DNA from: Oncomelania hupensis
Lineage: Eukaryota; Mollusca; Gastropoda; Littorinimorpha; Pomatiopsidae
DNA: 64,000 nucleotides
Reading direction: 5' to 3'
NCBI GenBank assembly: GCA_036898135.1
Contig: CM072513.1
Location: 88,747,800-88,811,799, forward strand
Part shown: positions 11,701-21,729 of the stretch, piece after piece
Layout of the letters: every line of letters starts with the position of its first letter
How positions within the stretch are numbered: the first letter of the stretch is position 1
Translations under genes and position numbers: made by a program
The notes under the pieces: generated by a model
Told to the model about the DNA's origin: nothing
The model's database searches: none
What the model saw: the letters and a program-made list of their open reading frames with translations, nothing else

Positions 11701-13330
11701 AGAGATGAATGAGAGGAAGAGAGAGATGACTGAGAGGAAGAGAGAGAGATGAATGAGAGGAAGAGAGAGATGACTGAGAGGAAGAGAGAGATGAATGAGA
11801 GGAAGAGAGAGATGACTGAGAGGAAGAGAGAGAGATGACTGAGAGGAAGAGAGAGATGACTGAGAGGAAGAGAGAGATGACTGAGAGGAAGAGAGAGATG
11901 ACTGAGAGGAAGAGAGAGAGATGACTGAGAGGAAGAGAGAGAGATGACTGAGAGGAAGAGAGAGATGACTGAGAGGAAGAGAGAGATGACTGAGAGGAAG
12001 AGAGAGAGATGACTGAGAGGAAGAGAGAGATGACTGAGAGGAAGAGAGAGATGAATGAGAGGAAGAGAGAGAGATGAGAGGAAGAGAGAGGGATGACTGA
12101 GAGGAAGAGAGAGATGACTGAGAGGAAGAGAGAGAGATGACTGAGAGGAAGAGAGAGATGACTGAGAGGAAGAGAGAGATGACTGAGAGGAAGAGAGAGA
12201 TGACTGAGAGGAAGAGAGAGATGACTGAGAGGAAGAGAGAGAGATGACTGAGAGGAAGAGAGAGATGACTGAGAGGAAGAGAGAGATGACTGAGAGGAAG
12301 AGAGAGAGATGACTGAGAGGAAGAGAGAGATGACTGAGAGGAAGAGAGAGATGAATGAGAGGAAGAGAGAGAGATGAGAGGAAGAGAGAGGGATGACTGA
12401 GAGGAAGAGAGAGAGATGACTGAGAGGAAGAGAGAGATGACTGAGAGGAAGAGAGAGATGACTGAGAGGAAGAGAGAGATGACTGAGAGGAAGAGAGAGA
12501 GATGACTGAGAGGAAGAGAGAGATGACTGAGAGGAAGAGAGAGATGACTGAGAGGAAGAGAGAGAGATGACTGAGAGGAAGAGAGAGATGACTGAGAGGA
12601 AGAGAGCGATGAATGAGAGGAAGAGAGAGAGATGAGAGGAAGAGAGAGGGATGACTGAGAGGAAGAGAGAGATGACTGAGAGGAAGAGAGAGAGATGACT
12701 GAGAGGAAGAGAGAGATGACTGAGAGGAAGAGAGAGATGACTGAGAGGAAGAGAGAGATGACTGAGAGGAAGAGAGAGATGACTGAGAGGAAGAGAGAGA
12801 GATGACTGAGAGGAAGAGAGAGATGAATGAGAGGAAGAGAGAGATGAATGAGAGGAAGAGAGAGAGATGAATGAGAGGAAGAGAGAGATGACTGAGAGGA
12901 AGAGAGAGATGAATGAGAGGAAGAGAGAGATGACTGAGAGGAAGAGAGAGATGACTGAGAGGAAGAGAGAGATGAATGAGAGGAAGAGAGAGAGATGAAT
13001 GAGAGGAAGAGAGAGATGACTGAGAGGAAGAGAGAGAGATGACTGAGAGGAAGGGAGAGATGAATGAGAGGAAGAGAGAGAGATGACTGAGAGGAAGAGA
13101 GAGAGATGAATGAGAGGAAGAGAGAGAGATGAATGAGAGGAAGAGAGAGAGATGAATGAGAGGAAGAGAGAGATGACTGAGAGGAAGAGAGAGAGATGAC
13201 TGAGAGGAAGAGAGAGATGACTGAGAGGAAGAGAGAGATGACTGAGAGGAAGAGAGAGAGATGAATGAGAGGAAGAGAGGGAGGAATGAAAGGGAGAGAG
13301 GAATGAGAGGAATGAGAGGAGGAGAGAGAG
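5785..13330. repeat. 7.5-kb purine-rich 21/23-bp satellite
   Basis: The array is a head-to-tail run of a unit read on the plus strand as ATGAATGAGAGGAAGAGAGAG (21 bp), or the same with one more AG (23 bp). About 340 units are estimated from length. Two main variants differ at one base (AATGAG or ACTGAG); ACTGAG dominates from about 11.3 to 13.0 kb, while the left edge carries GGAATGAGAGG units. Rare variants (GATAAATGAG near 8071, 8511, 8771 and 10285; a deleted GATGAGAGG unit) mark internal duplications. The plus strand is almost all purine apart from T and C at ATGAAT/ATGACT. The minus strand has no stop codon in any phase of the unit, which produces two overlapping artificial frames over 2,660 codons long. 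The right edge decays into G/A-rich sequence to about 13540. Confidence 0.97.
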
Positions 13331-13864
13331 GAGGAGAGAGAAGAATGAGAGGAGGAGAGAGAGAGAGTGAGGGAGGGGGGGGGGGGAGAAAAAAGAGAGC
13401 TGAATATGAAAGAGAGAGAATAGAGAGGATGAAGAGTAGAGAGAGAAATGGAGAGAGAGAGGGGTGGAGAGATTGAGAGGGAGGGGGGCCAAAGAGAGAG
13501 AGAGGGGGGCGGGTGGATGGCCAGAGTTAAAAGAGGGGCAGGCAGGAGAGTATAAATGAACGAAAATGGACAGAGATCGGAAGTAAATAACCACCAACAG
13601 ATGAATAAACAAATAAATGAGTAAATATGTAATATCATTCCTTTTTTATTTTTGGGGGGGAGTGGGGTGGGAGTTGGGTGGGGGGAGGGAGGAAGGGAGC
13701 GGCGTTGTAGCCAGATCTTTGGTTATACAGTTAGCACCAATTGCAGAGGTCGTTGTATATATCAATAACCATTCACGTCACAAAATAAACCTACACGAAG
13801 TTTACCGCTTGCATCGGCTGTATGTAATATATTTATAAAATGTAAATAAATAAATTAAAAAAAA

Positions 13865-13881
13865 TTAATATGATGATGATG

Positions 13882-13961
<80 letters not shown>

Positions 13962-13964
13962 TTT
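13865..13964. repeat. (ATG)n/(AAT)n microsatellite
   Basis: Four GAT/ATG triplets pass into about 30 AAT triplets. The tract may be the orphaned tail of a SINE or LINE, because (AAT)n is the tail of several families here, but no element body adjoins it. Confidence 0.9.
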
Positions 13965-14111
13965 TAAAAAAGTAACATTGTTTTTTAAATGCCGATTCTT
14001 TACATCTAAGTGTGCATGAGTGTCTGGAAATACATTTGAATGGCTTGCCATTTTTTAATGGTTTGCTTTGCATGCTTGTTTGCTCTGTCCTTTCGTGTGT
14101 TTGATTGTTTA

Positions 14112-14540
14112 TGTAGCCGAGCGGAGTATTTGACTCCCGTCTCTCGGCCACGACCTTGAGAACATTGCTCCACCCGAGCTGTTATTTTCATTTTATCCCT
14201 CAACAGAGGGACCTACAAATATTTGCCCTGCAAGGCGGTGAAGCGTGGTTGGTAGTACCGGGTTGCCGGCTACTAGTGCCACGCACTCTTCTGCAAAGTC
14301 GCTGCCACCGACCTGCATAAAATGCCTGCCGACAATGTAGTCCCGCTCACCACCAAAAGCAGAAGGCGAATGGTCAGCCGGGGAGAACAAAATGTCATGT
14401 CGCCTTGTCCTGCATAACCCAATGGCATCCCCAAAGGATTCTGCAAAGCAGGAGCCACCCAAGGCTAGTCTAACCAAGAAATTCAAGGTAGACAATTTCT
14501 CTCCCAAGCCTCAACCAGTCGCCTCCCTTTCCGCTACATT
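14112..14540. repeat. dispersed repeat family D, copy 1
   Basis: A sequence of about 430 bp beginning TGTAGCCGAGCGGAGTATTT and ending near CCAGTCGCCTCCCTTTCC recurs in the same orientation at 58617-59030. Shared blocks include TTTGCCCTGCAAGGCGG, GCTACTAGTGCCACG, AAAATGCCTGCCGACAATGT and CAAAGGATTCTGCA. No protein motif is seen and the class is unknown. The GGCCGAGAGACGGGAG segment on the minus strand has a loose box-A look, so a SINE is possible. Confidence 0.7.
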
Positions 14541-14940
14541 TATAAACTACAGTCAGCAGTTTGTGATGGTGCAAATATATTATGCTTGTATGATTGTGAA
14601 ACAAAATCGAACACATTAACGCTTCACGAATTTCGTCTTGACTGCAACACGCCGCGATGCAATGAAGATGAAGCATCTTAGTACACTCAGTCTGCGCGTG
14701 ATTGTGTAGAAATACTTTCCTTAGATTAAACAGAGCGTGAAGGTTTATGCGAAATATGAATCACTGAAGCGAACGTCTCCTTATAGGTTACCTGCACTTG
14801 TTTTGACAGTGTCAGCCCTGAGGTCCAAATAGTGCATATATAATGAGTTTTTCGAACATGTTATCTTTGCCAATTGCAGTGCTTAAAATTGATATATTAT
14901 TGCAAACACGAATGCAAGATTCATGCCAAGTCCTTGGAGG
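14541..14940. other. no feature recognised
   Basis: Ordinary AT-rich sequence with no gene or repeat that I can identify. Confidence 0.4.
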
Positions 14941-14959
14941 TTTGGAGAGCAAAACCAAG

Positions 14960-15312
14960 ATGGAGAAGAGAGGGAGAGGAGGAGAAGAAGAAGAAGAAGA
15001 AGGAGGAGGAGAAGAAGAAGAAGGAGAAGAAGAAGAAGAAGAAGTAGAAGAAGAAACGAGGAATAAAGAGAAGAATGAGAAGAAGAAGAAGAAAGAGAAG
15101 AAGAAGAAGGAGAAGAAAAAAGAAGAAGAAAAAGAAGACGAAGAAGAAGGAGAAGAAGAAGGAGAAGAAGAAGAAGGAGAAGAAGAAGAAGAAGAAGGAG
15201 GAGAAGGAGAAGGAGAAGAAGAAAAAGAAGGAGGAGGAGGAGAAGAAGAAGAAGAAGAAGAAGAAGAAGAAGAATAAGAAGAAGAAGAAGAAGAAGAAAA
15301 AGAAGAAGAAAT
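14960..15312. repeat. (GAA/GGA)n purine tract
   Basis: A tract of about 350 bp that is almost wholly A and G on the plus strand, made of GAA triplets with GGA and AAA variants. The Glu/Lys-rich and Ser/Phe-rich open frames over it are repeat products. Confidence 0.95.
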
Positions 15313-15596
15313 GCAAACTGTACTAAAGCCTTGCATATGACAATCAGGTGTGACAGTTATGGGGGAGAAGGAAGGATGAGTTGGGTGGAGGCGGGGGTGG
15401 GGAGACATTTGCTTGAAGCTCAAAAGTTCAAAAGTGTAAACCCTCTTCCTCTCCCCCCCCCACCCCTCTTCCACAACACTCCCATACGCCTCCCATCTCC
15501 ACACACAACAATTGTGTTTGCCTCGGTAATAAAGCGCTTAAAAAACCGCCGTTATTAATGATGTACGGATGAAGAGAAAGTCTAGATGAGGCGGGA

Positions 15597-15848
15597 ACAC
15601 AGGAGGGAGGTTAGGGGGATGGGTGAGAGAGACAGTGAGAGATGAGGGAAGGGGAGGGAGGGAAAGATACAGGTAGACAGCGAGGGGGGAGAGAAAAGGG
15701 GAGAGAGAGAGACAGAAAGAGAGAGAGAAGGAGACACACAGAGATGGGTGTGAGATGGGTATGGGAGGGGGGAAGAGAGAGAATGAGAGAGGGAGAGCGA
15801 CAAACAGGAGAGAGAGAGAGAGTAAAAGAGAGAGGGAGAGAGATAAAG
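15597..15848. repeat. G/A-rich imperfect repeat
   Basis: (GA)n runs with GGG, CAGA and ATGGG interruptions, purine on the plus strand. It lies directly left of the (TTGA)n tail of a family E element. Confidence 0.8.
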
Positions 15849-15852
15849 GAAG

Positions 15853-15854
<2 letters not shown>

Positions 15855-15885
<31 letters not shown>

Positions 15886-16450
15886 GCTTTAGGTCCAGCG
15901 GACACTTTCGAGCCAAATCAGGACCGGACAACCCCCGATCCGCATAAAAGATCTGCTGAAACAACCCTAGTGGGAAAACTGAACGCCCTCCACCGGCCAG
16001 TCACTTTACAATAAAGACATCCCACGCAGGGGACGGCTGAGGCTTTACCCCAACTAATCGAACCCCCGGTTACAAAAACAAAATATAATACAAACATCAT
16101 TATAAATTATCAACAAAACACATACATATAAAATGCCTATATTGCTAAATAATAACATCATAGGAAGCCCTAGTGACCACCCGGCAGAAAGCGTCCAACA
16201 CTCCCAGGCTGATCCAACAGACCTCATACACAAACAAGGAGTCTTGTCCAGGAAGAGTTTTCAAGAAAAAAGGTAGGTCATTTGATCTAGCGAAGAAGAA
16301 GATAGTATAGCAGAGTGATAGGACAGAGCAGGAATGGAAAAGAGCAAATGAGGAAGACAGCGACAGTGGGAATTTAAAGCACTAAATTTCCAGAAAGTGG
16401 GGATACTATTTATACTGAAACCCCCGGCACTCCAACGGTGGTACTGTTGC
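15855..16450 (-). mobile_element. family E retroelement, nearly full length
   Basis: On the minus strand the element starts near GGGGGTTTCAGTATAAATAG. It runs through AATTTAGTGCTTTAAATTCC and GATGTCTTTATTGTAAAGTG to AGTCCGCTGGACCTAAAGC, then a tail of (TCAA)n. No protein domain is present. Three copies (here, 40950-41533, 47970-48570) share both ends, which defines a non-autonomous element of about 590 bp or a mobilised LINE 3' UTR. This copy lacks the roughly 35-bp insert seen in the 41-kb and 48-kb copies after the conserved GGTCCTGATT region. Confidence 0.75.
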
Positions 16451-16540
16451 CGCAGTGAATCGGTCATGCCTATAAAGGAAAGACAGGTTTTCAACTGGGG
16501 CTTTCACTTTTCCCTTTATAGGTTAGAACAATCTACAGTG

Positions 16541-16800
16541 GCAAGATTGCTCATGACCCCAAGGGGTAGATAAAGAGAGAGGGAGAGAGACAGAGATAAA
16601 AAGAGGGGGAGAGAGAGAGAGAGGGAGAGAGAGATAAAGAGATTGCTCATGACCCCAAGGGGTAGATAAAGAAAGAGGGAGAGAGACAGAGATAAAAAGA
16701 GGGGGAGAGAGAGAGAGGGAGAGAGAGATAAAGAGAGAGGGAGAGAGAGATAAAGAGAGATGGAGAGAGAGGGAGAGAGAGAAAGAGAGGGAGAGTAAAA
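16541..16800. repeat. G/A-rich repeat with a ~100-bp tandem duplication
   Basis: The block GATTGCTCATGACCCCAAGG plus its G/A-rich follow-on occurs twice in tandem (starts near 16543 and 16640). The rest is (GA)n and GATAAAGA runs. Confidence 0.8.
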
Positions 16801-17219
16801 ACAAACAGGCAGAAACAGAGAGAACGAACGAGCAATGACAGAAGACTACATCTAACGCTAACAGTTCAAACACACACAGAGCCACACCCCGACTGAGAGA
16901 GACACACAGACAGACAGACAGTCAGACAGACAGAGAGACAGCCTTAGCAAAACATAAAAGTTGAACAGACAAAAGGAAAACATCATTAAACAATCACAAC
17001 AGGAGAAGTAAAACATCTTCAAGGACACAATCGAAATGATGATAAAGCAGTATAAAGCAGGATAAGGCAGTATGAAGCAGTAAGTTTACGAAGCAGTGCA
17101 ACGAACAAGAAGAAAAAAACAACAATACCATCACTTACCGGATTGTCTTTGGAAGTCATGATTGATGGAGGCGGTTGATGATATATTACTCCAAGGCACA
17201 CAGACACCAAGCAACAACA
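16801..17219. other. no gene; short (CAGA)n
   Basis: A short ACAGACAG run lies at about 16900-16940. Nothing else is recognised. Confidence 0.4.
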
Positions 17220-17550
17220 ATCACCTTGTTACACAAGTACGTTCTTTTACACCAAGAGAACCCACTTGAATTGAGCAGGCCAGCAAACTATATAATAGTT
17301 ACACACGAGGGTTATTTTACACAGTAAAATCGCTGGAACTCAGCCTTCTACACACGATATTTGTTGTTGTTGTTGTTGTTGTTGTTGTGTTGTTGTTGTT
17401 GTTGTTGTTGTTTTTACACAGTAAAAAATCACTTCAATTCGGTTACGCACGGTCGGTAAAGCTTTCCACAGTAAAATTCACTTGAGTTTAGGATTTCAGC
17501 GCGTATTCGTATGCAAGATTGTTTCTTCAAACAGTAAAATCACTTGAATG
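17220..17550. repeat. diverged repeat with CACAGTAAAATCACTTGAA motif and (TTG)n
   Basis: The motif CACAGTAAAATCACTTGAA and relatives recur about every 60-110 bp (near 17250, 17320, 17415, 17465 and 17530). A (TTG)n run at 17361-17412 separates two copies. This looks like an old tandem repeat interrupted by a microsatellite. Confidence 0.55.
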
Positions 17551-17689
17551 TACTGTGCAACACGTAGTGGAGGTGTTTTGTTGTTGTTGTTTTTGTAGAC
17601 GGAGTATCCTCAGTATTCTGAAGAAGAAAAAGAAGAAGAATTCAGCAGTTAGCACGTCTGACACAAAAGATTCTCCCCAATGCGCAAAC

Positions 17690-17785
17690 ATGTCGTACAG
17701 CGAAAGGTTAGAACAATTGCAATTACCAACACTTCAGGGTAGAAGATTTACAGAAGCAGATCTAATACAGTTGTATTAAAAAAAA
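17690..17785 (+). pseudogene. possible LINE reverse transcriptase C-terminal relic
   Basis: The plus-strand peptide YSERLEQLQLPTLQGRRF followed by ADLIQLY resembles the segment near the end of the RT region of jockey/CR1-type LINEs (pattern YxxRLxxLxLxTLxxRRxRGDLIxxYK). It ends at a stop after about 30 residues and the downstream frame is broken. The match is short, so this is tentative. Confidence 0.3.
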
Positions 17786-18065
17786 GAATTCACAGAATCG
17801 ATCAAATCAATTTTCAAAGATTTAGTTTGACTACCAACAACCAAACAAGAAAGCAGCAGAATACGTTGGACAGATATCCCAAAATACTCCTAGTTAGCAA
17901 AAAATTCCTAGTTAGCATGAAATTCTTAGTTAGCAAAAAAATTCGCTGAAAATATCGAACTCATTCAAGAACCTTCTGGATATCAACCCAAAATGTATAG
18001 TCACGTTTAATAAACAGAATACGACGATTGGAGTTCATGTTTCGTTACAACTGCGCTCTTATTAA

Positions 18066-18440
18066 GTTGTTTTAATCACTGTTATATAGCGCACTGTCAC
18101 CTTAAGAGCTGCTCAAGGCGCTGACCGAAATAGGTTCTACCGCAAGCTGCCCGAGGCGCCCAGCTGCAGCCCCTGGGCGCATAGTCTGACGCCCAGACGA
18201 GTAAGCACAATCCTGAGCGACCCGGGATAGCGGAGAAAGCACTTGGTGCTTGCCGGGCGTAGTTATGTAACCGGCACTCACCCATTTAGGACACGAGCGT
18301 CAGGAATTGTAAAGCCCGTGCTGTGGAAAGCGTGCGGTGCTCAGACTAGACCTCGAGTTTACGCTCTCATACAAAGGAGTAGGAGAGCAGTGTCTCAAGA
18401 TATAACTGAGATACACACACTTGAAACATCCTGAGGCGAC
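18066..18440 (-). mobile_element. SINE-A family, partial copy
   Basis: Plus-strand reading: TATAGCGCACTGTCACC, GAGCTGCTCAAGGCGCTGACC, GCCCGAGGCGCC, GAGTAAGCACAATCCTG, GTAACCGGCACTCACCC and TTTACGCTCTCAT, in the same order as the copy at 22985-23480. The tRNA-like head is absent. The left side lacks an (AAT)n tail. Confidence 0.75.
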
Positions 18441-18465
18441 GCTCCTGTCTTAAACGCCTCTGCGC

Positions 18466-19700
18466 GAATATAGCCAGCAGACTCTACTGTAAAGGTCTGT
18501 CCTCTCCACGACTACAGCCAGCAGACTCTACTGTAAAGTGTCTGTCCTCTCCATGACTACAGCCAGCAGACTCTACTGTAAAGTGTCTGTCCTCTCCACG
18601 ACTACAGCCAGCAGACTCTACTGTAAAGTGTCTGTCCTCTCCATGACTACAGCCAGCAGACTCTACTGTAAAGGCCTGTCCTCTCCACGACTACAGCCAG
18701 CAGACTCTACTGTAAAGTGTCTGTCCTCTCCACGACTACAGCCAGCAGACTCTACTGTAAAGTGTTTGTCCTCTCCACGACTACAGCCAACAGACTACTG
18801 TAAAATGTTTGTCCTCTCCACGACTACAGCCAGCAGACTACTGTAAAGTGTTTGTCCTCTCCACGACTACAGCCAGCAGACTCTACTGTAAAGTGTTTGT
18901 CCTCTCCACGACTACAGCCAGCAGACTACTGTAAAGTGTTTGTCCTCTCCACGACTACAGCCGGCAGACTACTGTAAAGTGTTTGTCCTCTCCACGACTA
19001 CAGCCAGCAGACTACTGTAAAGTGTTTGTCCTCTCCACGACTACAGCCAGCAGACTACTGTAAAGGTTTTTCCTCTCCACGACTACAGCCAGCAGACTGT
19101 ACTGTAAAGTGTCTGTCCTCTCCACGACTACAGCCAGCAGACTATACTGTAAAGGTCTGTCCTCTCCACGACTACAGCCAGCAGACTCTACTGTAAAGGT
19201 CTGTCCTCTCCACGACTACAGCCAGCAGACTCTACTGTAAAGGTCTGTCCTCTCCACGACTACAGCCAGCAGACTCTACTGTAAAGGTCTGTCCTCTCCA
19301 CGACTCCAGCCAGCAGACTCTACTGTAAAGTGTCTGTCCTCTCCACGACTACAGCCTGCAGACTCTACTGTAAAGTGTTTGTCCTCTCCACGACTACAGC
19401 CAGCAGACTCTTCTGTAAAGTGTCTGTCCTCTCCACGACTACAGCCAGCAGACTCTACTGTAAAGTGTCTGTCCTCTCCACGACTACAGTCAGCAGACTC
19501 TACTGTAAAGTGTCTGTCCTCTCCACGACTACAGCCAGCAGACTCTACTGTAAAGTGTCTGTCCTCTCCACGACTACAGCCAGCAGACTCTACTGTAAAG
19601 TGTCTGTCCTCTCCACGACTACAGCCAGCAGACTCTACTGTAAAGGTCTGTCCTCTCCACGACTACAGCCAGCACACTCTACTGTAAAGTGTCTGTCCTC
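18466..19700. repeat. 45-bp minisatellite
   Basis: About 28 head-to-tail units built from GTCTGTCCTCTCCACGACTA, CAGCCAGCAGACTCTACTGT and AAAGT. The main length is 45 bp; 42-44-bp variants lose TCT of ACTCTACTG or GT of AAAGTGTC. Because 45 is a multiple of three, long frames of a 15-residue repeat appear on the plus strand. I read them as by-products. The array is flanked by SINE-type sequence in opposite orientations. Confidence 0.95.
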
Positions 19701-19850
19701 CGCCATGCCCGGTCGCGCCGGATTGCGCTCAAGTTGTCTGAGCATCAGGTGAAGCGCCCAAAGGCCGCAAGTGGGCGCCTCTGTGGCGGCTTGAGGTAGA
19801 TCTTCAGCTGGCAATGCGCTATATAAAAACGCTTTTAATTAAAAGAAAGA
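19700..19850 (+). mobile_element. SINE-A/CR1-type 3' tail fragment
   Basis: Plus-strand GTGGGCGCCTCTGTGGCGGC, then TTGAGGTAGATC and AATGCGCTATATAAAAACG, is the reverse-orientation form of the GCGC...GCGCTATAAA tail seen in SINE-A. Only the 3' part is present. Confidence 0.6.
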
Positions 19851-20338
19851 AATAAATACATCAATAAATAAAACGAGCATATATTTAAGCTGGCGATCAT
19901 ACTTAACAGTACTCCTCTGTAAACAGTACAGTGTGAAGTCCTCTCGCCTCCAAGGCAATTTCACTACTAGATGTACCGTAGGCTTTAGAACTTCGCAGTT
20001 GGTTTAAACTAGCTTTTTGTGTTTGGCAGAGTTAACCTATTAAAGTGCAGTTGAAGCCGAGATCAAATTTGCGGGGGGAAAAAAATAAATGCATAATTTA
20101 CGCTCAGAGATGATGTACTATTTGCTTATTATATTCATACATGTGGGTGTGGCTAAATGTTTTGCGAAAACGTGAATCTAAACTTGGTGTCCGGGCGTGC
20201 AACAGGTCGTCTGCAATAGCAGTATATTCTCCCTTAGGGTGTTCTCCCTTAGAATAGCCGCACAACAGATTTTTCCCAGCGATGCGTGACGAACATACTC
20301 CAAGGCGAATAATCTTTTCATGTGACAACCCATTGTCT
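19851..20338. other. no feature recognised
   Basis: Ordinary AT-rich sequence with no gene or repeat recognised. Confidence 0.4.
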
Positions 20339-21108
20339 CACACACACGCACACACACACACACACACACACATACTTGTATTCATGTCAAAATGGGGTCC
20401 TTTGACGTACTTTGCGCCTCTTAGGCGGCGAATTAGGTCAACTTTCTTCGAAAAACGGCTACTTTTAGCAATTTTCCTCGCCTCTTAGAGACGAAGTAGG
20501 TCAAGTTTGTTCAAAAACACAGCTAGGATAAGGAACTTTCCTCGACGATTAGGGTAAGGCAGTGCCTCGACGATTAGGGTAAGGCAGTGCCTCGAAAAGG
20601 GTTAGGGTCAGGGCTAGTTGCAGCGCTGCAACTAGCCCTGACCCTAACCCTTTTCGAGGCACTGCCTTACCCTAATCGTCGAGGCACTGCCTTACCCTAA
20701 TCGTCGAGGCACTGCCTTACCCTAATCGTCGAGGAAAGTTCCTTATCCTACCCGTCTGGAAGATGCACTACAACTACACCAGGTCAAGTGTACTTGTAGT
20801 GCATGTGCACTACAACTACACTTGACCTGGTGTAGTTGTAGTGCACATGCACTACAACTACACTTGGCCAAGTGAACTTTAAGTGCACATGCACTACAAC
20901 TGCACTTCGCGAAGTGAACTTTAAGTGCACATGCACTACAACTGCACTTCCATGCACTACAACTGCACTTGCATGCACTTAAAGAGCACTTCAGCGCATT
21001 TCAATGGAAAACAAAATGGGTTTACAAATTGGTACCCCATTTTTGTTTGTGAACCCATTGTATACTAAGTGTGCAAGGTTTATAAACCCAAAACGCCATG
21101 AATACAGC

Positions 21109-21160
<52 letters not shown>
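20339..21160. mobile_element. foldback element with nested palindromes, copy A
   Basis: (CA)n tracts lie on both sides (20339-20372 and 21109-21160). Inside are: (1) a flank with two related motifs, GGCGAATTAGGTCAACTTTC and GACGAAGTAGGTCAAGTTTG; (2) a large inverted repeat, left arm 20524-20624 and right arm 20625-20750, with its centre at CAGC|GCTG and arms built of a 25-bp unit (CTCGACGATTAGGGTAAGGC then AGTGC) present twice on the left and three times on the right, plus GGGTTAGGGTCAGGGCTAG beside the centre; (3) a chain of about 44-bp near-palindromes (20764-20990) with arms GTGCACTACAACTACACTT and different centres (AGGTCA, TGACCT, TGGCCA, TCGCGA). No coding potential is seen. Confidence 0.85.
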
Positions 21161-21161
<1 letters not shown>

Positions 21162-21166
21162 CCGTG

Positions 21167-21406
21167 TAGAAACGCCATTGTGATGACTTTCATAAAACTC
21201 TACATACGTTACTTTGACATTTTTACAAACCTGTCAATTTTTTGAAGCTATCCCTAACCCTAACCCAAACCCTAACCCTTAACCTAACCCTAAGCCTTAA
21301 CACAGCCTTAACCCTAACGGAACACTGTTTTGACGTCAAAATAACGGGGTCCGTCAAAAGAAAGTACGTAGATGTTTAAGTGTATGTCAGAATAAAGGCG
21401 TTTCTA
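21167..21406. mobile_element. MITE with TAGAAACGCC ends, telomere-like and TGACGTCA core, copy 1
   Basis: The ends are TAGAAACGCC and the inverted GGCGTTTCTA. Inside are CCTAACCC-type runs (about 21253-21320), then GTTTTGACGTCAAAATAACG, a perfect palindrome around TGACGTCA. Total 240 bp without coding sequence. (CA)n lies directly to the left and CA-rich sequence to the right. Three related copies are at 46445-46640 (inverted), 51852-52120 and 56512-56732. Confidence 0.8.
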
Positions 21407-21729
21407 CCTAGCAGCACACACGCACGCACACACAAACATCCCCCCCCCACACACACACACAACATTGATACTTTGGCGCTTAAACGAATATGCCGTACGC
21501 AGGCCTTTAGAAATCCAATGCCAGTTTACACCAGCTTAGTCAAAAGATAAAACGCTGAACGTGAACAAAATAAGATGAAGGTCAAATCGGATGTTGTTGC
21601 CAACAAAAAATTACTGAAGCAACTTGACGCAGACGACGTGAAGGCATACATCAAAAGGAGCGAAACTGAAAACACCGAAACAAACCGTCGTCTCACTTTC
21701 AACCGATGTTATCAGCGGTTTAGAATCTC

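Noticed and set aside
5567..13638. Two overlapping open frames of 2,681 and 2,664 codons on the minus strand
   Set aside because: They are Ser/Leu/Pro/His repeats encoded by the purine satellite. Every phase of the unit is free of stops on that strand, so length is no evidence of coding.
18538..19752. 15-residue repeat proteins
   Set aside because: By-product of the 45-bp minisatellite. Units of other lengths break the frame repeatedly.
21250..21320. Telomere or chromosome end
   Set aside because: CCCTAA-like runs are short, degenerate and always inside bounded elements. Ordinary sequence continues on both sides.
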